54,084 bases of DNA, from contig NZ_CALGNH010000010.1 in assembly GCF_937958655.1 (NCBI RefSeq), positions 1-54,084 on the forward strand, written 5' to 3'. The notes under the pieces were generated by a model. The model was given only the letters and a program-made list of their open reading frames with translations. It searched no databases and had not been told where the DNA came from. The position numbers were made by a program, and so were the translations under genes. Below are positions 1 through 8,388 of this stretch, in pieces (the first letter of the stretch is position 1; each line of letters begins with the position of its first letter). The stretch comes from an uncultured Winogradskyella sp. Lineage in GTDB: Bacteria; Bacteroidota; Bacteroidia; Flavobacteriales; Flavobacteriaceae.

Positions 1-73
1 CGACACTTTTACCATTGTCGAACTCTTTTAAAATCTTTGCAATCTGTTGCGGTGAAAATTTACTTCTTCTCAT
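1..73 (-). CDS. IS3-family transposase OrfA, N-terminal fragment
   Basis: Translation from the ATG at 73-71 on the minus strand gives MRRSKFSPQQIAKILKEFDN and then GKSV, cut by the window edge. This is the start of the helix-turn-helix OrfA protein of IS3-family elements, which binds the IS ends and is normally joined to the OrfB integrase by a programmed -1 frameshift. Only 24 codons are visible, so whether the element is intact cannot be judged. Confidence 0.75.
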   Translation of the reverse strand, partial: MRRSKFSPQQIAKILKEFDNGKSV

Positions 74-139
74 AATTACTGTTTAAAGTTAAAACTATTT
101 TTATACTTTTAAACAGTTCGGTTTTAAGGGAAGCTTACA
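1..139 (-). mobile_element. IS3-family insertion sequence, one end only
   Basis: The left edge holds the 5' end of an IS3-type orfA on the minus strand. Read on the minus strand from about 139, the sequence begins TGTAAGCTTCCCTTAAAACC, which fits the usual IS3-family terminal pattern (TG at the tip, a C-run about ten bases in, then an A/C-rich stretch). The tip at 139 is inferred from this pattern. The other end and any target duplication lie outside the window. A short inverted repeat around CTGTTTAAA (78-86 and about 111-118) sits between the tip and orfA and may hold its promoter. Confidence 0.6.
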
Positions 140-220
140 TAAGCATTATCAGTTTATAATTATTTACTAACTTTAATGCTCAAAAGCACAATATTTTAAA
201 CTGAGCAAAGCAGGTAAAAG

Positions 221-1075
221 ATGAATAGATTATTAATTATTACGTTTTTAATACTTCTATGCTATTCTTGCGGAATTAAACATGAGATAAAAAAGGAATC
301 TAAACATCACCAATTTGCTTATAACAAAGATCTTTTACTGTTAAATTATGATTGTAAAACAGATGCGGATGACCTTCATACAATCGCTGCATTTGCATCG
401 CTTGTAAGACTTCCAAATTATTCAAAAATAAATTATTATGCCGTTGCAGGAAGTTATGGTATTCAAAAAGGGGAATATATTCCAGCGAACTCATTATTTA
501 AACTGGTATTTAATGACCGTTGGAGCGATGCACATACAAACTACGAAAATGCTATAAATGAGGTTTATAACAAAGCGATTAAAACCCTCAACAATGGCGG
601 AAATATATGGATCGCAGAAGCAGGTCAGTCAGATTTTTCTGCTAGTTTAGTAAAAAAGATTCAGAATAATACCAACCAATTAAATACAAAGAACAGAGTT
701 TTCATAGTTCAGCATAGCGACTGGAATGAACAAATGACTAGAGCAGAAAATCTAGCATTCGTAAAGAAGCATTGTAATTATCAAAAAATACCAGACGGCA
801 ATAAAGCAAATAACGGAAGTCCAGGATATGCAACGTCTAACCCTATTGATTGGGAAAACATTTTAGATGATAAAGAAATACTTTCAATTTGGACCTTAGC
901 CACTACGCTTGCTAATACCTATAATGGTGTGCAAAATAGATATCTTAATAAAACAATTAAAGCTGGTGGATTAGATTTTTCAGACTTTAGTGAAGTTCAC
1001 CATATATTAAACTTAGAAGAACTAAATACTTGTTCAGCGTTTTTCAAATTTATTCAAAACGAAAATCGACCATAA
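221..1075 (+). CDS. Nucleoside-hydrolase-like lipoprotein
   Basis: 284-aa exported protein. The N-terminus is a lipoprotein signal (hydrophobic core, CYSC ending at Cys17), so it should be anchored to a membrane facing the periplasm or outer leaflet. Residues 44-51 (DCKTDADD) resemble the Asp cluster that binds calcium in inosine/uridine-type nucleoside hydrolases, and a HSDW motif follows in the middle. This suggests the nucleoside-hydrolase-like fold; the substrate is unknown and activity is unproven. It stands alone between an IS end and a convergent operon. The start ATG directly precedes the signal peptide. Confidence 0.55.
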   Translation: MNRLLIITFLILLCYSCGIKHEIKKESKHHQFAYNKDLLLLNYDCKTDADDLHTIAAFASLVRLPNYSKINYYAVAGSYGIQKGEYIPANSLFKLVFNDRWSDAHTNYENAINEVYNKAIKTLNNGGNIWIAEAGQSDFSASLVKKIQNNTNQLNTKNRVFIVQHSDWNEQMTRAENLAFVKKHCNYQKIPDGNKANNGSPGYATSNPIDWENILDDKEILSIWTLATTLANTYNGVQNRYLNKTIKAGGLDFSDFSEVHHILNLEELNTCSAFFKFIQNENRP

Positions 1076-1476
1076 AAACGAGTATGTAATGATAAAACTT
1101 AAAATGCCTAGTACAAAATACATACCTTATAAATAGGCTTTTATTTCTTTACTCTGAATACCTTTTTGATTTAAATAGGACCTCTATTAAACACAGAGGG
1201 AAATGGAAAACAGTAAGCTTTACCTATAGTTATCTAAAAAAACACCCAAGTTATAACTTGGGTGTTTAACTAACAAAAATCTCAAAATCCAAATAATTTG
1301 TACTGGTTTTTAAACCAGATCTAGCTTAAACTAGAATTCATCTTTTTGCTAGCAACCAATCAACTTAACCTAATTTGCTTCCCCACAAATTAAGTATCGT
1401 TAATATTTATATAATTAGTCTTTTGTTTACTTAGTTATAATGCGCCTAAGAAACTAAAAGGTTATTATTGTTTGTT
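1076..1476. other. Convergent intergenic region
   Basis: 401 bases between two convergent genes. It holds the strong terminator hairpin at 1241-1266 and a weaker GCCTA/TAGGC pairing near 1107-1139 followed by TTTT, which could terminate the upstream lipoprotein gene. No credible open reading frame was seen. Confidence 0.6.
1241..1266. terminator. Bidirectional rho-independent terminator
   Basis: Perfect inverted repeat AACACCCAAGTT / AACTTGGGTGTT with 2 bases at the centre, an A-run on the left and TTT on the right. It is symmetrical, so it can stop transcription of both the lipoprotein gene at 221-1075 and the minus-strand operon ending at 1477. Confidence 0.85.
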
Positions 1477-2754
1477 TTATAATTGCTTAATTTTAGATGC
1501 CATAGTCGGACCTAATTCATATATACTGGCAATAAGTTCGGTTTTTAAGTCATAAATCTTATCTGTTTTACCAACAGCCTTATATATTTCTGCTATGTGA
1601 TACAGCACTTCAGGCTCAGATGTTTGTCCATCAACATAAGTTTCAACTATAGCATTTGCCTTCTTTATATCACCAGTTTTAAAATAACTCCATGCCAGCA
1701 AGTCATAAGACTGAGGTGTAGGTCTATTTGCAACTTCTTTCTCAGCAATCTTTATGGCTAAGTTTGTTAATTCAAAATCTTCAGTATATAGCATTACATT
1801 GTATTTATTGTACATATCACCATAAGACGGGTTACTTACTGCTTTTTTATAGTTATTTAAAGCTTTTGATTTTAATACAGTATTATTAGTATAATCTGCT
1901 ATCTCTGCTCTTAATAAATCGTAATCTGGTGCATAGTAATAGGTTGAAATATGATCTAAAATATGAAGCGCCTCATCTGGCTTGTTTTCATAAGAATATA
2001 ATATCCATGCTATACCCTTTTTTGCATAAGCATTATTAGCATCTAAGTCTAGTGCCTTTAAATAATGATTATACGATTTTTTTAGGTCACCTGCATGCCC
2101 ATAAAAGTCGGCCAAATTAGTATAAGACCATTGTTTTAGGCTTTTAGAATTCATTGATTCTGCAATCCGTGTTGCTTTTTCCATTTGTTCTATAGCACCA
2201 TCAAGATTACCTTTATGATCTTCCCATTTTGCCAATCTAATGAGATAATCAAAATCTGAAGTGTTCCTAATATCATTTAAATAAGACTCAGCCGCTAAAT
2301 AATTACCTAGCTCTAAATGTACATCAAAAAGCATTTTCTTTGTGCCATTAAGCTTTTCGCCATTAGCCTCTGCCTCTTTCAATAATTCTAATGCTTCTAT
2401 AAAACGGTGTTGGGAAATATAATTGGTGGCTAAACCCTTAAGAAATGACGGGAATTTTCTCCCTGTTATAGCTATTGCAGCTTTTAAATCATTTTCAGCT
2501 TTTATTAAATAGGATATGTCGCCCGTTGCATTAAACAATCTCGTGTAAACACTGGCTCTTTTTGCCATTTGTGTAAACTGGTTTGGAATGGCTTCAATCT
2601 TGTTAGAAAGTATTTCTGTTTGCGTAGATAGGTCTGTAATATCTAATTTTGTTGTGATAAAATTAGTATAGTCTTTTTTGTCTGTTACCTCATTAGAATT
2701 GCAACTAAAAAATAGAACTAAAATAATTAAGGGAAGTATGTTATTAAGTCTCAT
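1477..2754 (-). CDS. TPR-repeat lipoprotein
   Basis: 425 aa with a lipoprotein signal (LVLFFSC, Cys at about residue 18) followed by helical repeats across nearly the whole length. Clear TPR units include one ending in LDANNAYAKKGIAWILYSYE and further units toward the C-terminus. TPR proteins act as scaffolds and have no catalytic role by themselves. It is the last gene of an operon with the two DUF4331-type genes: 77 bases separate it from the upstream gene, with a small hairpin (TACCCT/AGGGTA, 2798-2814) in the gap. The pairing suggests that it works with the DUF4331 proteins on the cell surface, which is inference. Confidence 0.7.
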   Translation of the reverse strand: MRLNNILPLIILVLFFSCNSNEVTDKKDYTNFITTKLDITDLSTQTEILSNKIEAIPNQFTQMAKRASVYTRLFNATGDISYLIKAENDLKAAIAITGRKFPSFLKGLATNYISQHRFIEALELLKEAEANGEKLNGTKKMLFDVHLELGNYLAAESYLNDIRNTSDFDYLIRLAKWEDHKGNLDGAIEQMEKATRIAESMNSKSLKQWSYTNLADFYGHAGDLKKSYNHYLKALDLDANNAYAKKGIAWILYSYENKPDEALHILDHISTYYYAPDYDLLRAEIADYTNNTVLKSKALNNYKKAVSNPSYGDMYNKYNVMLYTEDFELTNLAIKIAEKEVANRPTPQSYDLLAWSYFKTGDIKKANAIVETYVDGQTSEPEVLYHIAEIYKAVGKTDKIYDLKTELIASIYELGPTMASKIKQL

Positions 2755-2831
2755 GGTTTTTGAAATTAGGATTAATAAAACCTGAAGTAGAGTTACTTAC
2801 CCTACCTCAGGGTATTATTTATTTAAGTAGC

Positions 2832-3413
2832 CTACCAAGGTGTAGCTAGATAAGGAAATGATGATAAGAATGGTTTATCATTAGCATCTACATTATCATT
2901 TGATAATCCTGGAAATTCTGGGTTAGTAAGTCCTTCCTCACCTCCAAAGATTAATATTAATTCTACCGTAATAACATCGTCTGTTAAAGCTCTACCTGAT
3001 AAAGTATTATTAGGGTCACCATCAAAGAATGTAGTTGTACCGTCTAGAGATACGTTTAATACATCCGTTGCTAATAGCCCTGTAAAAGTAGCTGAGTCTA
3101 AACCTAGTGCGTTTGTATCACCAGGGTTAGCATAAGCCGGACTTAACGCTTCTAAATTAGTTTGAAACATGGCTTGGAAACTAGCACTTTGGTTAGACGG
3201 TATTGTAGTATTGAAAGCATTTTTCATTGCACCAGAAACAAAAACAGTATTAATTGCTGGCCTTCCCATTTGATCTTGTTGTACGTAAGTACCAGAAAAA
3301 TCTGGACCTGTCATCATTGCATCTCCTCCGTTATCATCGTCATCACTACAGTTATATACTGTTAATGATACTAACACTGCTAACGCAATAGCTTTTATAT
3401 TATTAAATTTCAT
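2832..3413 (-). CDS. DUF4331 C-terminal-half lipoprotein
   Basis: 193 aa. A lipoprotein signal ends at VYNCSDDDD (Cys about residue 22), followed by an acidic linker. The rest carries signatures of the second half of the DUF4331 family: QMGRPAINTVFV (about residues 49-60), GRALTDDVITVELIL, and near the end NDNVDANDKPFLSSFPYLA. Full-length DUF4331 proteins usually carry both halves in about 450-500 aa. Here the second half is a separate exported protein with its own signal peptide, 31 bases downstream of the gene for the first half. The function of DUF4331 is unknown. The two proteins probably associate after export. Confidence 0.75.
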   Translation of the reverse strand: MKFNNIKAIALAVLVSLTVYNCSDDDDNGGDAMMTGPDFSGTYVQQDQMGRPAINTVFVSGAMKNAFNTTIPSNQSASFQAMFQTNLEALSPAYANPGDTNALGLDSATFTGLLATDVLNVSLDGTTTFFDGDPNNTLSGRALTDDVITVELILIFGGEEGLTNPEFPGLSNDNVDANDKPFLSSFPYLATPW

Positions 3414-3444
3414 ATCTTTTATTTTAAATTATTAAAAATTGTAA

Positions 3445-4098
3445 TTATTGCTTTCTTTTAGATTCTACCCAAGTATTGATTGTACCAGAACCACCAATAA
3501 GTGATTTAGGAACCTCAACAACTACAGACAACACATTGGTACCCGCAAAAGTATCTGTCCCTGGATTTGCAAATTCAGTTTCCGTACCACCAATAATGGC
3601 TCCATAACGGTTAAAATCCATAAAGAAAGGATCGTCTCTAGGACCTGCAAAGGCCATAATTCCGTTAGAAGACGCTACAATAGCATCTTGTCCATAAGGT
3701 GTTATATCTACAGTTACTTGGTTGTTAGCATCAGTGGCAATAGTACTGTTTAAGCCTGTTTGAGAAGGTACTACCGGACCGAATATATACATTTGCCCAT
3801 CTCTGGCAACAGCTTGTATAACCAAGTCTTCTACATTATCGCCTGTATTATCGATATTAAACTCAATAATTACATCCTCGTCAAAAGCTGCGGCACCAGT
3901 ATCACCTGGCATTAGCAATCCTTGCACACTAGCCACAAAAGCAATGTTAGACGTGTTTTCACCTTGAAAGGCAAAATAATCTGTGATATCACTTGTACCA
4001 CCAGTAACCGCAGGGGCATCAATATGATCGGCTGCGATAGCAACAAACGTTGCAACCCCTAAGATTGCTGTTGCAATTAAAATTCTTGTTTTTTTCAT
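3445..4098 (-). CDS. DUF4331 N-terminal-half exported protein
   Basis: 217 aa. The signal peptide has a hydrophobic run and an AIAA end before DHIDAPAVTGGTSDITDYFA, the family hallmark at the mature N-terminus. Further family features are AGPRDDPFF (about residues 151-159) and NVLSVVVEVP near the end. It stops after INTWVESK, the point where full-length DUF4331 proteins run on into the segment encoded here by the next gene. It is the first gene of a three-gene operon. An ECF-like promoter (4138-4162) lies 40-64 bases upstream. The mature protein has no lipidation Cys, so it is probably periplasmic or secreted. Confidence 0.8.
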   Translation of the reverse strand: MKKTRILIATAILGVATFVAIAADHIDAPAVTGGTSDITDYFAFQGENTSNIAFVASVQGLLMPGDTGAAAFDEDVIIEFNIDNTGDNVEDLVIQAVARDGQMYIFGPVVPSQTGLNSTIATDANNQVTVDITPYGQDAIVASSNGIMAFAGPRDDPFFMDFNRYGAIIGGTETEFANPGTDTFAGTNVLSVVVEVPKSLIGGSGTINTWVESKRKQ

Positions 4099-4137
4099 AA
4101 TTTGAGATTTTGTTAATTATTGTTGTCTCTTTTATGC

Positions 4138-4162
4138 ATACGAGAAAATGGACAAGGAGGTT
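4138..4162 (-). promoter_or_regulatory. Possible ECF-sigma-type promoter of the DUF4331 operon
   Basis: On the minus strand AACC (4162-4159, within AACAAAACC) is followed after exactly 16 bases by CGTAT (4142-4138). AAC-rich -35 and CGT-type -10 elements at 16-17 bases are typical of many extracytoplasmic-function sigma factors. No Bacteroidota-type TAnnTTTG box was noticed in front of this gene. No sigma gene lies in the window, so the assignment is tentative. Confidence 0.35.
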
Positions 4163-4240
4163 TTGTTAAATATTTGTTAATCAAAAAAATTAGGCTTCTT
4201 TAGAATTTAAAATTAACTTTACATCACTAATTTTTTTGCT

Positions 4241-5413
4241 ATGAATCCATCAGCTAGCGGCTGGATAAAAAAACTACGTGTTGAAGTTGCAGACGTTTCT
4301 TATTCTGACATTGATTTGACCGAGTTTTACAATAGATTAAAGCAAACAGGATTTATCTATGGTAGCAACGTTAAATTAATCTTTAACATTGCTGAACCCT
4401 TTAATTTTACTCAAGAGGAACGCTGTAAAATTAATTTACTGCTCTCTTTTAATTTTATTTATAAAAAGGAAAATACGACTGTGGATTTCACAGATCATCT
4501 TATACGTTACTATAAAGCTATAAGTAACCAAAAGCGTTCGTTTTTTGAAGAACTTTTTGGTGATAAATCACCAGAGAGTCTGCTAGAAAAAATGATACAC
4601 AAGCGCATTCATATAGACGATAATTTTATTTCGAAAAACTTCAGTTATTTTCTTATAAATGCGTTATTGTTTGTCGATATTTTGGGCTTTCAGCAATTTT
4701 TAAAGTACGAAACAAATATTAAAGCTTACGTAAACGATTTGGAGTCTGCTTTAGAAACTATTGTGTTTTCCGTCATTGATACAAAATCTGAAAAAACAGA
4801 ATATGACCACAACCTTTTGCGCTTGTTTAGTGAATCTGTTCGTCAAAAAAATTCAGAATTACCAACATATAAGAATGCTGTAAAATTTATTCGTCAACCT
4901 TTAGAAAAACTATACATTATAGATTTAGTATGTATGGCATCTTGGAGTGATAAGGTTATTGATAACGAAGAACGCGACTTTTTAAACCAACTTAAAAAAG
5001 ACCTAGCTCTAAAGCATGAAAATATTATAAAATCTGTTGATGATATTAATGTATTTTACGACGCTTACAAAGATCAAGTTGCTTTTTTACAATCCAAAAA
5101 TCTTGCGCAGAGTTTTTATGATAATAGTAGTAAAGTGGTCTCTAAGTTAATTACTAGAAATAGTAAGCGACTGATAATAGAATTATCTGAAAGCAAAGAA
5201 GCCATGGCGCTCTTAGCCGAATCTACCCAACGTAATCTTACCGAAGAAGAACAGAAAAAAATTCAATCACAACTCTTAGATATTTTTAAATCTATACCAA
5301 GTTTAGCTATTTTTATGCTACCTGGCGGTATGCTATTATTGCCTTTATTTGTAAAGTTTATTCCAAAGTTATTGCCTTCTGCTTTTGATGATAACCGTAT
5401 TGAAGATAAATAA
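4241..5413 (+). CDS. LETM1-related biofilm-associated protein
   Basis: 390 aa, with no signal peptide. Mostly helical; the C-terminus (about residues 350-385: IPSLAIFMLPGGMLLLPLF and then a PKLLPSAF stretch) matches the hydrophobic LETM1-like segment after which the Bacteroidota family 'LETM1-related biofilm-associated protein' is named. The central part resembles a TerB-like helical region (VCMASWSDKVIDNEERDFL), but this is less certain. The molecular role is unknown. It is a single gene, divergent from the DUF4331 operon and convergent with the LytTR gene 32 bases downstream. Confidence 0.7.
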   Translation: MNPSASGWIKKLRVEVADVSYSDIDLTEFYNRLKQTGFIYGSNVKLIFNIAEPFNFTQEERCKINLLLSFNFIYKKENTTVDFTDHLIRYYKAISNQKRSFFEELFGDKSPESLLEKMIHKRIHIDDNFISKNFSYFLINALLFVDILGFQQFLKYETNIKAYVNDLESALETIVFSVIDTKSEKTEYDHNLLRLFSESVRQKNSELPTYKNAVKFIRQPLEKLYIIDLVCMASWSDKVIDNEERDFLNQLKKDLALKHENIIKSVDDINVFYDAYKDQVAFLQSKNLAQSFYDNSSKVVSKLITRNSKRLIIELSESKEAMALLAESTQRNLTEEEQKKIQSQLLDIFKSIPSLAIFMLPGGMLLLPLFVKFIPKLLPSAFDDNRIEDK

Positions 5414-5445
5414 TACAATACTGGTGTTTTAGAAATACACCATAA

Positions 5446-6201
5446 TTATTCTAACCAATTTTTAAAATCCTTTACACGTTCTCTAGCGACAATAACGTCT
5501 TGCTCTTTGTAATGTTTTAACTTAATTTGAAGTCTAGAATTAGTGTAACTTATAATATCTTTTATGGCATTTATATTGACATAGAATTTTCTGCTTACCC
5601 TAAAAAAGACATGAGGTTCTAGTTCTTCTTCGAGTTGATCTAAGGTCATATCTAAAAGATAATTTCTACCCTCAACCGTATGTGCATAAGTTCCTTTATT
5701 TTCACTGTAAATACATTCTATATCTTCAATATTAACCAACTTTAGATGCTGCCCTACTTTTACTGAAAAGCGCTTTTTATACTCGCGCTCAATGGGGTTT
5801 ACTAATAGTTTTTTTATATCATTAAAATCTAAAGTTACCGATTGTTTTTTTGGTGTTCTTACCTTAAATTTTTCTACTGCTATTTTTAAATCATCTTCAT
5901 CTATGGGCTTTAATAAATAATCTATACTGTTTAATTTAAAAGCCTGTAGTGCATACTCATCATAAGCCGTTGTAAATATTACAGCAGACTTAATCTCAAT
6001 AGCTTCAAAGATTTCGAAAGATAATCCGTCACTTAACTGTATGTCCAAAAAAATTAAACCTGGATGTTCGTTATTTTGAAACCAATTTATAGATTCTTCA
6101 ACCGAATGTAACATCGTTTCTGCATTAACATCTATTGCTTTTAGCATGCGCTGCAGTCGTCTTGCTGATGGTTTTTCGTCTTCAATTATAATAACATTCA
6201 T
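5446..6201 (-). CDS. LytTR-family response regulator
   Basis: 251 aa. The N-terminal receiver domain has acidic residues at 7-9 (EDE), the phosphoacceptor Asp53 in FLDIQLSDG, TT at 77-78 and Lys98 in LLKPIDEDD. The C-terminal LytTR DNA-binding domain covers about 145-248, with the usual KVGQHLKLVNIEDIECIYSE and FFRVSRKFYVNINAI segments. It should be phosphorylated by the LytS-type kinase of the same operon (7028-8380) and bind direct-repeat promoter sites. It is the last gene of the series. Unlike the other genes, it is separated from the previous one by 158 bases that contain a 7-bp tandem array, so its expression may be partly independent. Confidence 0.93.
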   Translation of the reverse strand: MNVIIIEDEKPSARRLQRMLKAIDVNAETMLHSVEESINWFQNNEHPGLIFLDIQLSDGLSFEIFEAIEIKSAVIFTTAYDEYALQAFKLNSIDYLLKPIDEDDLKIAVEKFKVRTPKKQSVTLDFNDIKKLLVNPIEREYKKRFSVKVGQHLKLVNIEDIECIYSENKGTYAHTVEGRNYLLDMTLDQLEEELEPHVFFRVSRKFYVNINAIKDIISYTNSRLQIKLKHYKEQDVIVARERVKDFKNWLE

Positions 6202-6285
6202 AAATCCTCTTAATATTTTGGTTAGCCTATTTTTTTATTTTATTCAATTTTACAGATAAGTCTAATAATTAACGATCTTCAATAG

Positions 6286-6355
6286 TCTATTATCTATTAT
6301 CTAACGTCTTAAGTCTATCATCTAACGTCTTAAATCTATCGTCTAAATTCTATCA
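6286..6355. repeat. 7-bp tandem repeat array, ten units
   Basis: Ten consecutive 7-base units in unbroken phase. All begin TCT and nine of ten fit TCTA or TCTT followed by three variable bases (for example TCTATTA twice, TCTAACG twice, TCTATCA twice). It lies between the stop of the 2TM gene (6360) and the LytTR gene start (6201). Unlike typical coding microsatellites the units vary in their last three bases but the period is kept exactly. Confidence 0.85.
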
Positions 6356-6359
6356 CAAA

Positions 6360-6698
6360 CTACTCCCAGTTTTGGCGTTCCTTATCCATAAATTCTTCAA
6401 CTTTTCGCTTTTCCCAATCCTTACCAAAAAAGACATCTGTGCCAAAAACACCTAAGAAATGAAACAGTAGACCTATGCCCCAAAATGTGGCGGTAGCATA
6501 AGGTCCAAAACCTTGAAAACCAGCATTAACTCCAATTATAATAATGAGAAAAACATTTACAACCACATAAACTGCAAAATGCCAATAAAAACCAATTAGT
6601 GCATTCACTTTCTTTTTTGCACGCCTGTAGGCTTCTTCTTTTCTAAAATCTGAAACCTCCTCATTATTCTTATAAGGTTCTATACTATACTTTTCCAT
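6360..6698 (-). CDS. 2TM domain-containing protein
   Basis: 112 aa. Layout is that of the 2TM family: a charged N-terminal helix (EEAYRRAKKKVNALIGFYWH), two membrane helices (about 38-56 and 68-87), then a loop with FFGKDWEKRKVEEFMDKE. The WEKRK-type C-terminal motif is shared with the free 2TM protein next to it and with the C-terminus of the kinase. It presumably helps sensing or membrane assembly of the kinase; no biochemical role is known to me. Six bases separate it from the preceding gene. Confidence 0.85.
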   Translation of the reverse strand: MEKYSIEPYKNNEEVSDFRKEEAYRRAKKKVNALIGFYWHFAVYVVVNVFLIIIIGVNAGFQGFGPYATATFWGIGLLFHFLGVFGTDVFFGKDWEKRKVEEFMDKERQNWE

Positions 6699-6704
6699 AG
6701 ACGT

Positions 6705-7016
6705 CTATTTTGAGTTGTTTGATAATTCTTTGTTCATATATTCTTTAATTTTTCGCTCTTCCCAATCTTGCCCATATTTAAAGGTTAAAAAATGTAATAT
6801 TAAAAAGACTCCCCAAATTGTCCATGAGCTTAGTACATCTATACTTGTTAATTTATCAGTGAAGGTTGACCAATTTTCAACATTACCCCATACCTTAATT
6901 ATAGTAATAACCGTATTTACAAGTACATATATTATTAAATGCGAGTAGAAGCCTTTTTCTTTTTCTACTTTATTTTTTGCTCTTATATATTTTAAATTAA
7001 ATTTTTTAGTTTCCAT
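6705..7016 (-). CDS. 2TM domain-containing protein
   Basis: 103 aa, paralogous to its neighbour: charged start with IRAKNKVEKEKGFYSHLIIY, two predicted membrane helices (about 27-44 and 62-80) and the terminal YGQDWEERKIKEYMNKE motif. It is 11 bases downstream of the kinase gene and 6 upstream of the second 2TM gene, so the three are surely co-transcribed. The three 2TM units in this operon are likely duplications of one module. Confidence 0.85.
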   Translation of the reverse strand: METKKFNLKYIRAKNKVEKEKGFYSHLIIYVLVNTVITIIKVWGNVENWSTFTDKLTSIDVLSSWTIWGVFLILHFLTFKYGQDWEERKIKEYMNKELSNNSK

Positions 7017-7027
7017 ATTAACTCTTA

Positions 7028-8380
7028 TTAATTATAACGATTACGTTCTTCATCTCTACGCATATATTCTTCGATTTTTTTCTTTTCCCAATTGATACCA
7101 AAGGCACCATTATCTACAAAAACACGATAGGCTTGTATAACTAAACTTAAGCCCCAACCTAAAATCGGAAACCAAAACCATTGTATGGTGTACCTGGAGT
7201 ATTGATACCAAATAAATATTAAAAAAGGAATAACTAAACAGTAAGATATTAAACTATAATAAAACGCCTTTAATTCCTCTACACGATTACGTGCTCTCAT
7301 ATAATCATCATTAAGACGCGAAGATGATTTTTGTAATGATCTCATAATTGACACTTGTTTTGTAAGCATAGGAATTGCTACTGCAAAATCCTTATCGCTT
7401 TCATTTATGTACACTTTTCGTTCTGTAAGCAGATTATAGCGTTGTTTTATATTCTCTAAGCCTACACCACTACTTTTCTTTACTATTTGTTTGGGTTGAA
7501 GGTTATTCATCACTACTAAATGATTTCCATCTTCATATATTTTAATATGTAAAGGCCGACTAGAGGTTACTGTATTATGCTTAACTGCGTTTTCTAGTAA
7601 AAGCTGCAAAGACAATGGCACTACCTTGGCTTCTGGATTTGAAGCTTTATCAGGAATCTCAAAAATAATACTATCCTCAAAGCGCATTTTTAAAAGTAAC
7701 ATGTAGGTTCTTGCAAAATTGAGCTCTTCGTCTACCGTTATAAGTTCTTTACTCTTTTGCTCAAGCACATAACGATATACCTTAGATAAAGACGTTGTAA
7801 ACTTTTGTGCACTATTAGGGTTTTCTTCAATTAGACTTGTTAATACATTTAAACTATTGAAGAGAAAATGAGGATCTAACTGGTTTTTTAATGCATCAAA
7901 CTTTGCGCTTGCCGCACCTGCAATAACTTTTTGTTCTTTTATCTTATTTTTCTGCGCTCTATTATAGAAATAAATGATTTGAGCGACTGCAACAACGGAA
8001 ATTGTAATCCACAGCGCAAATTGATAATTCGCAATATTTTCATTCTTAATAAACTCTGTAATTGTCTTTCCTTCTAAAGTAGTTTTAACTAGCATATTTA
8101 AAAGAAACATACATATTAGAGTAATGACAACGGAACCCACAAAACCTACAATTACTCTTTTTAGTTCTTGTCGCTCTTTCCAAGTGCGCGTGTCTAAAAA
8201 ATCGAAAAACCAAAAATTAGACAAACTAATCACAAAGGAATATAATTGATAATTTAAAAAACTAACTAATCCTTGGTTAAAACTATCGTACTTAAAACCT
8301 CCGTTAAACGAACTGTCTAAAACAAATAGCGTAACTCCTATAAAAAAGGCAACAAGTATATTTTTAGTTAGTTTTTTCAT
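7028..8380 (-). CDS. LytS-type histidine kinase with C-terminal 2TM domain
   Basis: 450 aa. Four hydrophobic segments in the first 140 residues, a short coiled stretch, then the His_kinase domain of the LytS/YehU class with phosphoacceptor His171 in LDPHFLFNSLN. The HATPase region shows LLENAVKHN (N-box) and SSGVGLENIKQRY (G-box). After about residue 360 comes a complete 2TM module: RARNRVEELKAFYYSLISY, two membrane helices, and GINWEKKKIEEYMRRDEE. The fusion places a second membrane unit after the ATPase domain. The partner is the LytTR regulator at 5446-6201. The signal is unknown. Confidence 0.9.
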   Translation of the reverse strand: MKKLTKNILVAFFIGVTLFVLDSSFNGGFKYDSFNQGLVSFLNYQLYSFVISLSNFWFFDFLDTRTWKERQELKRVIVGFVGSVVITLICMFLLNMLVKTTLEGKTITEFIKNENIANYQFALWITISVVAVAQIIYFYNRAQKNKIKEQKVIAGAASAKFDALKNQLDPHFLFNSLNVLTSLIEENPNSAQKFTTSLSKVYRYVLEQKSKELITVDEELNFARTYMLLLKMRFEDSIIFEIPDKASNPEAKVVPLSLQLLLENAVKHNTVTSSRPLHIKIYEDGNHLVVMNNLQPKQIVKKSSGVGLENIKQRYNLLTERKVYINESDKDFAVAIPMLTKQVSIMRSLQKSSSRLNDDYMRARNRVEELKAFYYSLISYCLVIPFLIFIWYQYSRYTIQWFWFPILGWGLSLVIQAYRVFVDNGAFGINWEKKKIEEYMRRDEERNRYN

Positions 8381-8388
8381 TTTTTAAA

